Origin: Mytilus trossulus
Taxonomy: Eukaryota > Mollusca > Bivalvia > Mytilida > Mytilidae
DNA: 64,000 bases
Reading direction: 5' to 3'
NCBI RefSeq assembly: GCF_036588685.1
Contig: NC_086378.1
Span: forward strand, 32,465,578-32,529,577
Numbering within the stretch: position 1 is the first letter of the stretch; every line of letters begins with the position of its first letter. A program made the position numbers and the translations under genes. The notes below the pieces were generated by a model that had not been told where the DNA came from, searched no databases, and saw nothing but the letters and a program-made list of their open reading frames with translations. Shown one piece after another: positions 46,141-57,771 of this stretch.

Positions 46141-46885
46141 GTTTCATGAAAAATTGAAATTTAATATTGTTCTTGTGTCACTTCTGAAAAAAAAATCCAC
46201 ATGTTCTCTGAAACTACAAGTACAATCGACCTCAAAATTTGCAGTCAGCAGGGCATACATGTACTAATAGTTTATAAAACTATGTGGTGCAGATACCTCT
46301 CAAAGCTTTTCCTACAGAAAAGAAATGGCAATGCCGTAAAAATCGCTTGCTAGGTCCGTAAATCTCAGTAAAAACCTACAATAAAATGTCCGCTCCGAGA
46401 TTGAAATACTAATCTGTGTTACAAACAGGTGCTGAAAAATGTACAATATCAGAAAATAATCAATAAATGCGTTTTAAAGTTACACCGGTTCAATTAAATC
46501 CAAAGCATGCACTGCCCATGAACTGTGACCAAAATGTCAATTTCCTACAATGACAAAAGAAATTACATTGTGAACATTCCATCTCTATACATGTTGTCTG
46601 TTCAACGTCCCGACCTAAAAAGAAATAAAAAGACTAAGTTTTCGTTATTATAAACCCGTGTCACGTGATGTCTCGTCAATCTGGCGCGCGCTGTACCTAA
46701 AATAAAATAAAAACTTTCCAAACTAAACTTCTCCGGTAACACAATAATAAAGACCCCATACCGAAACAAACAAACGAACGAACAAACAAATAAACAACCC
46801 CCCCCCCCCCATAAAATCAATTTCAAAGGGGGAAAGACCATGTACAATTGCTTTTTGAAAGCAATTGATTTATATTTATTATTAT
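46141..46885. other. Spacer, no gene seen
   Basis: No exon recognised. A C homopolymer lies at 46798-46810. Confidence 0.4.
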
Positions 46886-48056
46886 TAGGTCTTTCCACTT
46901 TTCTGTGGAAAGACCTATTGTTTTTCTTCTGATTATTTTTTTTTTCTTCCGCCTAATTTTGTTCTTGCGATAAACATTTGTTTCGCAATATGTCGCTTAG
47001 ATATTTTGTATATGATATCGAACAGTTTATGCGCTTTTGAAATTTACCCTGCGTAAACGAATACTTTTCTTTGTAGGAGTTATCTCCCCAAACACTGTTT
47101 TCCTTGTTATCGCATCTCCTTCGCAACCGTAAAAGATTATGACAAATTTATTTTACAAAATTGCTCGTTATATCCTTGGCATGATTTGTCCTATTTTGAC
47201 CTAAGCGATATGACCGCTCCATATGAGAGTTATTTCCCCTTATGCATCTGATATAAGTGATATGAATTTCTATCTTTTAAATTATAAGTGATAGAGACCT
47301 AGGATCTTTTGATTTGAGGTCCTTGGTCCCAAAAAATGAAAATTAGGTCAAGGTCAAAGGTCAAGGTCATATTCTAATATTTGAATTTGGATTATTTTCA
47401 CTTATATCCAAAGACTGTATAAGATATCAACAAATTATTTTTACTAAATTGTTAGTTGCGACATGTCGTAAGATGTAAATTTTGATTGCAAGCGTACGTT
47501 GAATGTAAAAGGGAGTTTTCTCCCCTCTTGTATTTAAAAATACGCGTTTGGTGATATAACTCATTAACTAAATATAATTAAGACCTATGGTCTTTTGATT
47601 TGAGGTCCTTAGTTTATGACCTTGAAATTGATCTCAAGGTCATAGCTTAATTTGACTTTCTAGATTTTGACCTTTGCTTTTATTCTATATGTATACATGA
47701 TAAAGATAAACAACTTTTAGAAAAAGGTATCAAACCATTTAACCTTGAAAAAAACAACCGGAAGTGACCATTTGTAAACCGGAAGTAGCTATTTTTTTGT
47801 ACTTTATTAATATAAAAGTATATAGAACCAGATATTTTTGGAATTAGTGTCAAGTAAATATTCAAATATAATCGGAAGTAACATTTTTCAAACCGGAAGT
47901 AACAAATTATCTCCCTTATTTAAAAAGAAATGTACAGAAACAATAAATTTTTGGAATCAGCTTACTAGGAGCTATCATTTGACGATTGAAATGACATTTT
48001 AAACTTAGTTTCACAACTTTTCATATCAAAATACATTGTTTTGATGGAAAGACCTT
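46886..48056 (+). repeat. AGGTCA element, unit 4, older and longer
   Basis: Starts with one hairpin (46886-46916), then the element order as in unit 1 with more substitutions. AGGTCA cluster at 47345-47369. About 300 bp near 47700-48040 (including three accggaagt-type phrases) is extra relative to unit 1. Confidence 0.65.
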
Positions 48057-48965
48057 CAATTGTTCTCTGAACAATTGGTTTTTAATTTTTATTTTTTTTT
48101 CTTCCGCATAATTTTTTTTTTTGCATAGTATTGATGTTTCAAAAGATGTCGCTTAGATATTTGGAATATGGTATTGTATAGTTTATTCGCTTTAAAATTT
48201 ACAACTGCGTAACAAAATACTTTACGTTGTAAGAGTTATCTCCCCAAACACTGTTTTTCTTGTGGCCACTACTCCTTCGCAACCGTTAAAGATAACGACA
48301 AATTTAGTTTACCAAATTGCTCGTTACAACTTCAGGATTAGGATATTCATTTGGACCGAAGCTTTACGGAGACTCCATATGAGAGTTATTCCCCCTTTTC
48401 CATTTAATTAAGTGATATGCATTTCTAAATGGTAAACCATAAGTGATAAAGACATAGGGTCTTTAGATTCGAGGTCCTTGGTCTAAAAAAATAAAAATGA
48501 GGTCAAGGTCAAAGGTCAAGGTCATATTCTAAATTTTGATTTTTTTTTAATTTTGCTTATTTTCATTTATTTTCAAATACCTTATGACGTATCGACAATT
48601 AATTTTTCATAAATTGTTAGTTGCGACATGTCCTTACTTGTATATTTTGGTTGAAAGGGTGCGCAGACAATAAATGGGAGTTTTTGCCCATTTGACATTT
48701 AGAATTACGCGTAAAGTGATATAACTGATAAACCAAACATATTTAAGACCTAGGGTCTTTTGATTTAAGGTCCTTGGTTTGTGAACTTGAAATTGAGGTC
48801 AAGGTCATAGGTTAATATGACGTTCTAGATTTTGACCTTTGCTTTAAATTCATATAAATACATCATAAAACCATAGGAACTAACATTTTAAACTGATTTT
48901 TCATATTTCAATATCAAAATAGATCTTTACTAGTGGAAAGACCTACAATTGTTCTCTGAACAATT
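48057..48965 (+). repeat. AGGTCA element, unit 5
   Basis: AGGTCA cluster at 48500-48524 and a pair from 48796. Ends caattgttctctgaacaatt. The closest relatives in the window are the inverted units at 60.1-62.0 kb. Confidence 0.7.
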
Positions 48966-48969
48966 GGTT

Positions 48970-49810
48970 TTTAATTATATTATAGTTTGTTAAATACATT
49001 AAGCCTATGTATATGTGTATATATAATTAAAACCTTCTATCAAATTAAGATATATGTTTATGATAAATAATAATCAAATCAAATCACATCACATCAAATA
49101 TCTTATTGTCGTAGGAACCTTACAGTTTGGAATAATGACGAGACACTTACAGCGTGTTTAATTCAATGATTTTCTCAATATATCTGAATAGAATTCGGTA
49201 ATCAATAAATGATTCTTGGAAATAGTTTAACTTTGACAGAAAAAAACATGAAATTAAAATGAACTGATGCATCAGTAAAGATTTGAACGCAACATCTGGT
49301 CAGATAATGATAAAGCGTGTCGGAATTTACATTTTCCCGATTACATTCAAATTTCATGATTGCCATTGCAAATGTTGGATCAATAATTTCCTTCCAAAAA
49401 GTTGTGCATTGGTATTCATTTTTTCGAAACTAGAATCATATCGTCACAGAAGAGACACATGTTTCAACAAAGAATAATATGTCTTGTTAGTACTATATAT
49501 ATATATGTTATTCATAACTGTTGTCCTTAAAGATATAAATATAGCAACTGATTCAAGCCCGGTCGGAACGAACATACAAGAAAGGTGTTCATATTTTAAA
49601 CACAATGGTTGCATATATTTATCTTTGTCGATAGGTAAAATATTCAGGTAGTTTTTGGTATTAAATTAAGTATAACAGGAGAGCTCATTTGCCATGTTGC
49701 TCAGATCAGAAGTACCTGTTTTTGCTCTATCAATCCTCCGGGGAACAGTACGCTCTTATGTGCAATTAAATGTATGTGGAATTATCAGCACAAGTCAGGA
49801 TAAGTTAAAG
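48970..49810. other. Array-unit spacer, no gene seen
   Basis: 49190-49410 is a diverged relative of 13490-13700 and 32130-32330, placing it in the duplicated upstream part of the array unit. A short (TA)n run is near 49494. Confidence 0.45.
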
Positions 49811-49814
49811 TAAA

Positions 49815-49950
49815 GTTGAGCATTGAAATGGGGGATGTGTCAAACAAACATCAACCCGACCAAATATCAGAGCAGTACTTCAACGCAGCGAGAAACTCCC
49901 GCACCCGGAGGCGTTCTTCAGCTGGCCCCTACACAAAAGTGTATACTTGT
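49815..49950 (+). repeat. Dispersed repeat RC, partial
   Basis: gggggatgtgtcaaacaaac, gagaaactcccgcacccgga and tatacttgttcattgataa match RC. Confidence 0.6.
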
Positions 49951-50019
49951 TCATTGATAAAGGACGTCGTACTAAGGTATAGTTTTAACATAAAATTACT
50001 GCCACTGTACTTAATTGGT

Positions 50020-50480
50020 TATCAAAGGTACCAGGATTGTAATTAAGTACGCCAGACGCGGGTTTCGTCTACATAAGACACACCAGGGACGCTCATATCA
50101 AAATATTTAAAAAGCCAAACAAGTACAAAGTTAAAGAGCATTGAGGATCTAAAATTCCAAAAAATGTACCAAATACGGCTAAGGTTATCTATGGCTGGGA
50201 TAAGAAAATCCTTAGTTTTTCGATAAATTTAAAGTTTTGTAAACAGGAAATTTAAAAAAAATGACCACATTATTGATATTCATGTCAAAACCGAAGTATT
50301 GACTACTAGGCTGGTGATACCCTCGGGAACGAAACGTCCGCCAGCAGTGGCATCGACCCAGTGCTGTAAATTGTTATCAAAGGTACCAGGATAATAATTT
50401 AGTACGCCAGACACGCGTTTCGTCTACATAAGCTCATCAGTGACGCTCATATCAAAATATTTATAAAGCCAAACAAGAAT
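50020..50480 (-). repeat. Retrozyme-family dimer, minus strand
   Basis: Two ribozyme ends (50049-50092 and 50404-50446), 355 bp apart, enclose one full monomer body (aagagcattgaggatctaaa, ggctggtgataccctcggga, cgaaacgtccgccagcagtg). A further partial unit follows. Same architecture as the 58.9 kb element but older. Confidence 0.75.
50404..50446 (-). ncRNA. Hammerhead ribozyme, one-base deletion in stem II
   Basis: On the minus strand the core CTGATGA, GAAA and triplet GTC remain, and stem I GCGTCA/TGGCGT is perfect. Stem II has lost one base, leaving three pairs and a bulge. Residual activity is possible. Its partner at 50049-50092 has CTGGTGT in the core and is dead. Confidence 0.6.
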
Positions 50481-50636
50481 TAAGTATTTAAACTTAAGAC
50501 AAAGTAGCCATTTATTTGCAGAACTTAACATAGAAAAGCAATGGGGTTTTGAATAAAATATATATATAAAATGCAAGGTTGAAAAAATATACTTTTTCTT
50601 TGAAAATTACAGAATTAAGTGAAATGTAATTTGATT

Positions 50637-50777
50637 TGAAATATCAAAATACATTGTTACGCTATCGTGTTCATTATACACGCTATATCTACATTACCAA
50701 AATATTGGTCAATACACTATATAAGATAAAATGAAGGTACTTCATCAAGGCAAAACAAATTCCTGGAAGCCATAAAG
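50637..50777 (+). promoter_or_regulatory. Copy 4 promoter and untranslated exon
   Basis: Conserved upstream block (tatcaaaatacattgttacg, tacacgctat), then TATATAAGATAAA at 50718-50730. The leader has aattcctggaagcc and the donor AAAG|GTATGA ends it at 50777. Intact despite the damaged gene downstream. Confidence 0.6.
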
Positions 50778-51465
50778 GTATGATGAAATACATAATTATG
50801 TTATATTACATTATTATTATTAGTGTTGTTATTTTTATCGTTATTAATTATATTATGTGATTACTAGTACTCAATTTTCAGAATGTTCACATACAGCATT
50901 GCCACTGTCATTGTTGCCTTGGTAGTCAGTGCTTATGGACATGATTGTACAAAATACAGCCTGACACCATCAGACCAATCTCTTATTGATATGATGAAGC
51001 AGTACTTGCATACATCACGGAAAGCGGACTGTCCTGTAACACCGTCACAACAGGGTAAACATATGTTGTTAGTACAAATACATCAGTAAACTGCTTTCAG
51101 GCTTTTGACTCATAAGTTTATATTGTTTTGTTTTGCGATTGGTAACCAACACTATGGTTGGACATCAAAACTCCCTACAGCTTCATCGTTTAGGTCATAC
51201 TTCCTGTTTTCTGCCACAAAACGTTGCCAGATGTCCCCACCGTTTCGAAGTCTGGTTGGACATCGTGATATTAAGTCAAATAAGTACAACGTTCAAGTAT
51301 TAATAAAGCTTCATTCGGTTTAATTTGTTGTGAAAATAAACTGCTTACATTTTCCTTACACGACAAGATAATCGGAAAACATTAAACTTTCTTACCGATT
51401 ATGTGTTTGATTTTATTTATTTTGGTTTCTCTTACTTGACTGAGTACTAAGATGTCTTACTGCAG

Positions 51466-51650
51466 AAAATGCAACCTATCGGAACATTATAAAATCCGGA
51501 GTCAAATTCAAACGCTACCAATCAACGGCCATATCTCGAAATAAGAGAATTCCAGAACCCAATAAGGACAAAAACGTATGTGTCGAGGTAAGACTCTCCT
51601 GGTATACGTGTACCAATCGTCGTGCAAACTATACAACAATGACAATATAA
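51466..51650 (+). other. Candidate alternative 3' exon in copy 4 intron
   Basis: After an upstream stop, a frame open for about 70 codons follows a plausible branch point (tactaag) and acceptor (ttactgcag). Entered in the phase 1 left by the first coding exon, it reads ENATYRNIIKSGVKFKRYQS and continues through KRIPEPNKD and a segment with two cysteines to TAA at 51648-51650. It would give a secreted protein of about 118 residues. A donor-like GTAAGA at 51588 would shift the frame into the next exon. I do not recognise the sequence and the other array copies lack it. Confidence 0.3.
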
Positions 51651-51784
51651 CATTAAATTTTCATTCTTATGACACGATTTAATAATTATCTTTTTATTCT
51701 CTGACTTTTAAATTATGTAAACTAGTATTTAGCTAATTATTCAAAGGTTCCGTATAGACTTAACCGTTCATTATCACTGAACTA

Positions 51785-51945
51785 GTATAAATTTGTTGAG
51801 GGTCAGCTGAAGGGCGTCTCCGGGTGCGGGAATTTCTCGCTACATTGAAGACCTGTTGGTGACCTTCTGCTGTTGTTTTTTTCTTTGGTCGGGTTGTTGT
51901 CTCTTTGACAATTCCCCATTTCCATTCTCAATTTTATTATATTCA
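51785..51945 (-). repeat. Dispersed repeat RC, partial
   Basis: ctccgggtgcgggaatttct, gaagacctgttggtgacctt and tttggtcgggttgttgtctc are the minus-strand form of RC. Confidence 0.65.
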
Positions 51946-53154
51946 ATTGTATACGACAGATAGCCTATGACAAACACTTTTAAAGCACTAGTAAGCAGCA
52001 TAGTCTTTTCAGCAACATATATTGGTTACAACGGTCGAATAAGATTTTTGAATGTTTCATACAGTAAATTAACGCTTTGCTGTGTATATTTAAGATATTG
52101 GGGTGACATATGTGAGATGGGGGAAGAAAACTTGTCCTGAAAATTCGGACACTGTGTATACGGGTATGTGTTTTTTATTATTATAATTTTTAGACAAATG
52201 GAGTTCCTACATATGGAAAAAAAGTTGTATGTAGTAAAAGACAGTTTCACTCATTTACTACTTTCCTTTTTTCCATAAATATATAATAGTGTCCTTTTGA
52301 ATTAAGTTGATTACCAATATATATTTATGTACATTTTGATATGATAAAAACCTTGGTTTGTTTTAGCTCATTAGTTTTCTGTCTCAGTTACAATTACAAC
52401 AAATTCATAACAAATAATTAAGTTCTACTGTAGTAAGAATTGAATTCGTTGAAAAATAATTTCTTTTGTATTAATATGTTTCCGATTTAAACTTGAATCT
52501 AAGGATATGACATGGATGAGATTCTGATAAGGTTAACGTTTTTAAAAGAGAAAAACGTTCGCTATTGTTTGTGTGACAATCTATAACACATATTTAAAGG
52601 CAGACTTGCAGTCAACTATTGGCAACTAAATACCTAAAATTAGTTTGCGATATCTTTGTCATTGTTACGTACAAGTAGATAATCTGAATAATACCATTCA
52701 TTTATAACCATAAACTTATTCAGGACAGGCTGGCGGTATCTATTATGCTAACAAAGGAGGTGGTTCCAACTACCTCTGTTTACCCAGTGATCCTGAAAAT
52801 GGAAAAGAATACTCCTATGGAAATGATGGACTATATGGTGCCGAGTATTACATTAATTCCGGCACTAAACCATCCGGTTTACCTGTTAGTTTGTTCCAAA
52901 AAGAGGTGCTGTGTGAAGGCGGAAAGATAAAGTTTCTGTTTTGATGATAGCAGGTAGTTTTGTTATAAACATGTATTTATATCATTACCTACAAATTATA
53001 ATGAATATGTTCTTAAATTAATTACACAAATTCATATATATCGTCACGTGGTACTGTTGACAATAAGGCTCAACATGAACCATGCCTCAAAAGAAACGGC
53101 TTAAAAAAATGCATCATATATTCAAAGAATATAAATAGATATAATAGATATAAA

Positions 53155-53330
53155 AAGACGTGGTTTGAGTAAAATGAGTCAACTCTCCATCCGAGTCTAA
53201 ATTTTTAAAAATAAACCAATATACGGAACACGGAACTTTGGCTAACATTTAACGGCGAGCTATAAATGGCAGTAAAATAACAAGTGTAAAACCATTCAAA
53301 CGGGAAATTCTGTAGCAAAAAAAATCAACT
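53155..53330 (+). repeat. Dispersed repeat RE, diverged, in copy 4 intron
   Basis: aaaagacgtggtttgagtaa, gagtcaactctccatccga and accattcaaacgggaaa follow the RE order. Confidence 0.45.
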
Positions 53331-53760
53331 TCCCCTAGAGAAAGCTTTGTATTCATTAAAACATAACTTCCTTGTATAAATATATTTCAGATTTAGTTGA
53401 ATCTAAAGATATGACTTGGATCAGCACCTGATAAGGTTAAAAATTTTCAAACATATACTTAAAATGATGGCATATATTGTATATTTTATGTTTTATGTCT
53501 TTAATATTTTTTCTAAATCAGGGAGGAAGTCCTGATACAAAGGATGGCTATCCGAGTACAGTGGCATTTTTATGTGTGAATATAAAAATAATCACATTAA
53601 GGACTTTGTATGTATAGACGGAGACGCAATTCCATTAGAAGATTGATCGTCCAGCGATAAAAGTGCTTCGTTTTATCCTGTTAGAGCAAAATGTTGGAGT
53701 TTGAGATGTCCCCCATACAAAGATAATACTGAAGTACTTTGTACAGTTTGTACAAAATGA

Positions 53761-54345
53761 AAATAAAAGATATTTTCTTGTCTAATCATGTGTACACGTT
53801 TCGTATAAAGTGAATTCAACGGTTTGTATCTTTATCGTCACATGTAAAATAAAAAGTGATCTTTATCTTGGAATATAGGTTTGTGTTTGCAAGGTTTTGA
53901 TGTCGTGTGTTATTCTCAATAAAATGAGAGGTATAATATACATTTTTTATCGTTAAGTATTTCCATTTGGTGTGTAATGATTCAATACCTCATTCAGTTT
54001 ACATCTTTGTTCATCAGAATCCATACTGATTACTTAATTATAAAAATAACACTCCATACATTTTGTTTGTTACACATGCTTTTGGATTTCCTTCACCATG
54101 AACGATAAAAAAAAAACCAAGAACTTTTAATATGACAGGCATGTATAAATACATATAAAGTTAGGATCATAACGTAAGATACATTCAAGAATATCCAAAG
54201 TAAATTAAACGGACGCCATCACAAACTGGTTGACCACTATGTAATAAGCGTTTCACAAATGATATCGGATATTTTCCTGACGTCGTAACTACAATCCCCT
54301 TCCCTTTCATGAATGTGACCTACCAAATAAGATTATTTACCGGAG
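53761..54345. other. Downstream flank of copy 4, no gene seen
   Basis: AT-rich, with diverged similarity to flanks of the other copies. No exon. Confidence 0.45.
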
Positions 54346-54349
54346 TTGT

Positions 54350-54475
54350 TATAACATAAGCAACACGACGGGTGCCACATGTGGATCAGGATCTGCTTAC
54401 CCTTCCGGAGCACCTCAGATCAACTCTAGTGTGTAAATGGGGTTCGTGTTGCATATTCTTTAGTTTTCTATTTTT
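54350..54475 (+). repeat. Dispersed repeat RB, 5' part
   Basis: gcaacacgacgggtgccaca, tgcttacccttccggagcac and ggggttcgtgttgc; the 3' half of RB is missing. Confidence 0.65.
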
Positions 54476-54479
54476 TAAG

Positions 54480-55360
54480 GCAACAGTTGTATACCGATGT
54501 TCGAAATTTATCATTTGATAGAGAAAAAAACAAATTCCTGGTATAAACTTAAACTAAGGGAAACACATCAAATATAAGAGAACTACGACAAAACAGAACC
54601 ACAACAGTAAAATATAACACAAACAGAAACGAACTACAAAATAACAATGGCCATTTTCCTGAACCATCAATAAAAAAAAATCCTTGGGTTTTGTCAAATA
54701 AAGGCAAAATATTCTGCTTTTCAGTAGTCACCCGGCTATTTACGTTTTACTTGATACAATCGTCTATTTGCAAGAAACAACATATATATAAAAACAAAAA
54801 TACGACGTACAATAGACGAATATTCACCAAAATTAAGACAAGATAGCACAAGAGCCCATTACACGTCTAGGATATAAAATTACAGACTTAAATGGACTTT
54901 AACATTTGATATTTTTTTTTATCTTGATCAACATAAGATTTAACCTTCTAGTTTTTTATATTTAACGCGGTATTTAAATGGACATGATATATTCTTTATA
55001 TTGTGTATTCTTGATTCTACTAAAAAAATATTTATTATTTAATATTTATTATAAAAAGGTGAAAAAAAATTCGCTAAAATGGGCATTGATAATTTTTGCT
55101 AAAAAGGGTAAAATGTAAAATGGGTCACATTTTGAAACTAAAACGTCCCTTTTTCGCTTAATGTCCTCTCAATGCACTAAACTTCCCTCCGGCGTATTGT
55201 ACAGACTGAAATTTTCTCGAAATTCTAATTAACAGAAAATATCCCAAAACCAGGTCGTTATAATGTAGTAGTAATCTTTTTTGTGATATATCAGTTACCA
55301 GATTATGAATGATAAAATTCATGTGATAAAGATAAAGGGGTAAAGTGACTTGTCTAAGTA
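54480..55360. other. Upstream region of the C1q gene
   Basis: AT-rich; no dispersed repeat or additional exon recognised. It must contain the promoter of the C1q gene, but I see no convincing TATA/start pair. Confidence 0.4.
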
Positions 55361-55362
55361 AA

Positions 55363-57573
55363 ATGGATGCATACACTACCATTTTGGTTTTTATTTTGTC
55401 CGCGTTGTCTGGTAGTGCGATGTCCAAGTCCACACATGATCCTGAGACCGTGAGTGGTAACATGGTTTTAGAGGATATAACTCTACTTAGAAAACAACTG
55501 ACAGATCAAAGCATAGAATTGGCTTCGCAGAGAAAAAAAATAGAAAAGCTAGAAAACATAGTCATGAAATTGGTGGAGAACGATGGTATGAACCTTAAGA
55601 ACATAGATGAAAATACTGATACCAAGCTTGAAATAAGAGACAACAGATCTAATTGGTACGTTATTTAACGTTATTAGGTAATTGCTTAACTGAAAAATAA
55701 GTAAATTATATTAGAATAATGGTTAGATGATTATCATAAACAACACGACGTTTGCCATATGGGGATTATTATCCTGCTCATCCTCCTTATCTTTATCGAC
55801 TTTATCATCCTTTTCACCTCTTTTAAAATACTTTCAGATTTTAGATAGGAATTTGTAGAGCATTTGAAATAAGATATATCATTTTTTTTATATAGTTTTT
55901 TTTCATTCAGTGCTATGCGTTTGCATGATTAATTATTTTTTACGAATGAAACAGATACATATGTAGCCTTGTGAATTCCTGGTCATATTATTCATTTTCG
56001 TGATTGAATGTACTGTTGTTTACTTCAGAATGGGCTAAAAGTCTTTGCTCTCTTCTTTATTAGAAAGAAATATTCATTCATAATTGTAGGTCTGCTTCTT
56101 ATCAGAATTCGAGTTTTGAAGATGTAATTGAAAACGACACCTTGAATAGAGATGTTGATGGTGAAGAAAGTTTCAGGCAAAAAAGGCTTGCAAATTCAGG
56201 TAAAAAATGAAAAATTGCATTCGACCATAGCGCGTGTCTGAATTCGCATCCAACACGAAATCTTAAAGCCGAATATTTTTAAGCCAAGGATGTAAGACAA
56301 AAATGAAAAAAAGACAAACAGACAAACAATAGTACACATGACACAACATAGGAAACTAAAGAATAAGCAACATGAACCCCACAAAAAAACTAAGGTTGAT
56401 CTCAGGTGCTCTGGATGGGTAAGCAGATACTGCTGCACATGTGACACCAGTCGTGTTGCTTATATGAAAACAAATCCGGTAAATAGTCTAATTCGGTAAG
56501 TCACATTCACGAAAGGGAAGGGAATGAAGTTTATTATTCTCATCTATAATAGTGTCTTCCGAGCGTCAGGATCTGACGAATTTAATATTTTGAAAAATTC
56601 AAAAAGTATATCAACAGGAATATCATTCCTTTTTTTCTTTATACGAGTTCAATATCTTTCTCAATTCTTTAGAATTACTATTGTTTAAAACATTCATCTT
56701 TTTTTTTCATGACTCATTTATGCTTATTAATAGAAATGTTCATTTGCTTCTTATATTCATGTTCTGTATTCTTCATCTGCTCTCTTTTTAAACGTATTTT
56801 ATTGTATTTATATCTTTTTTTTTATCTATTCGAAAGCAAAACCGTTTTCCCCCAACATACTTGGTCAAACCGAGGTTTTATAACTTTTCCTGCACATTTC
56901 TGTTCATGCCGTTTTTTAGTAAAAGATACAAACACATTTTCGACTGAATCCATCATTTAACCATTTACAGATTCAACTATTTCATTAATATTCTATTAAA
57001 CCAGTATACTGGTATTTATCATAGTAAAATCACTATTTAATTGATCGATCTTTTTCTATCGATATTTTCCAGAAATTCGGCTTCTTTTCCGAAATCTCAT
57101 TTTTTGAAGAAAAGAAATCACATATACATTTTTAATGATTCTTTACATAATTGATAATGTGTATTTTTGTATATACAGGTGCCCAAGTGGGATTTACAGC
57201 CTTTTTGCACAGTTCGATATTGGTATCTTCAGGAAATGCTATAATTTTTAATTACGTGATGTCGAATGTTGGTTCAGCGTACAGTGAATATAATGGTATT
57301 TTCATTACAAGACAACCAGGGTTGTATGCTTTCTATATTGACATCGAATGCGCACCGCATACTAAAGACGTTTATATTGAAATTGTAAAAGACGGTACGC
57401 AAATTGCAGACACATATTGCCGAGGAGATGATTTGCACGACAACAGTGGAACTATGTCTGTTGTCCATCTAAACATTGGCGATTCTGTATGGGTCCGTCC
57501 TTATATGACCACTGAGACCATTGCTCTAGGTGCAAAATCATCCTTTTCTGAATTTTTAACTGGACATGCATGA
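55363..57573 (+). CDS. Secreted C1q-domain-containing protein
   Basis: Three exons, 55363-55655, 56090-56199 and 57179-57573, join in matching phases (2, then 1) with GT-AG introns to give 265 residues. I start at the second ATG (AAAATGG), which begins a clean signal peptide, MDAYTTILVFILSALSGSA. Residues about 30-75 (DITLLRKQLTDQ, LASQRKKIEKLENIVMKL) form a short coiled coil likely to drive trimerisation. The second exon adds an acidic linker ending RQKR, a furin-type site. The last exon is a complete C1q globular domain of about 131 residues: GFTAFL, FNYV, the aromatic core YNGIFITRQPGLYAFYIDIE, GDSVWVRPY and the terminal FSEFL. Bivalves have expanded families of such proteins, used as soluble pattern-recognition lectins; that role is inferred here. 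Confidence 0.9.
56270..56500 (-). repeat. Dispersed repeat RB in the C1q gene intron
   Basis: gacaaacagacaaacaatag, acacgacacaaca-type text, caacatgaaccccacaaaaa and cacatgtgacaccagtcgtg: a nearly complete minus-strand RB about 70 bp after the second exon. Confidence 0.7.
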
Positions 57574-57771
57574 CACTGAGAGACATTAAATATTGTATGT
57601 TTATACAAAAAGACCAAATTTAAAGTTTTTATAATACATTGTTTTAGTACAAAGAATAGAAATATCTAATATTAGTATATTGCAGTTGAGGAAATAATGA
57701 CTTGACTGACGATTGGTGTTTTATAATTTAAAATTGTTTGTGACCAGGAGCTAGTTTCACGAAAATAAAAT

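Larger units (their letters stand above)
50883..53760 (+). pseudogene. Copy 4: short-chain collagen C4-like pseudogene with intact 5' exons
   Basis: Exons are 50883-51054 (intact; signal peptide MFTYSIATVIVALVVSAYG), 52095-52163 (intact), 52724-52953 (230 instead of 237 bp) and 53522-53760. The 7-bp loss in the third exon removes part of the CxxC motif and shifts the frame. The fourth exon also carries an in-frame TGA (53644-53646) and has lost one conserved cysteine codon context near 53694 (AAATGTTGG). Promoter, leader and the first two coding exons are undamaged, so a short secreted N-terminal product could still be made. It also holds a candidate extra exon at 51466-51650. Confidence 0.85.

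Noticed and set aside
55345-55362. Upstream ATG as the C1q gene start
   Set aside because: It would add six residues in front of an otherwise clean signal peptide; the ATG at 55363 has the better context.
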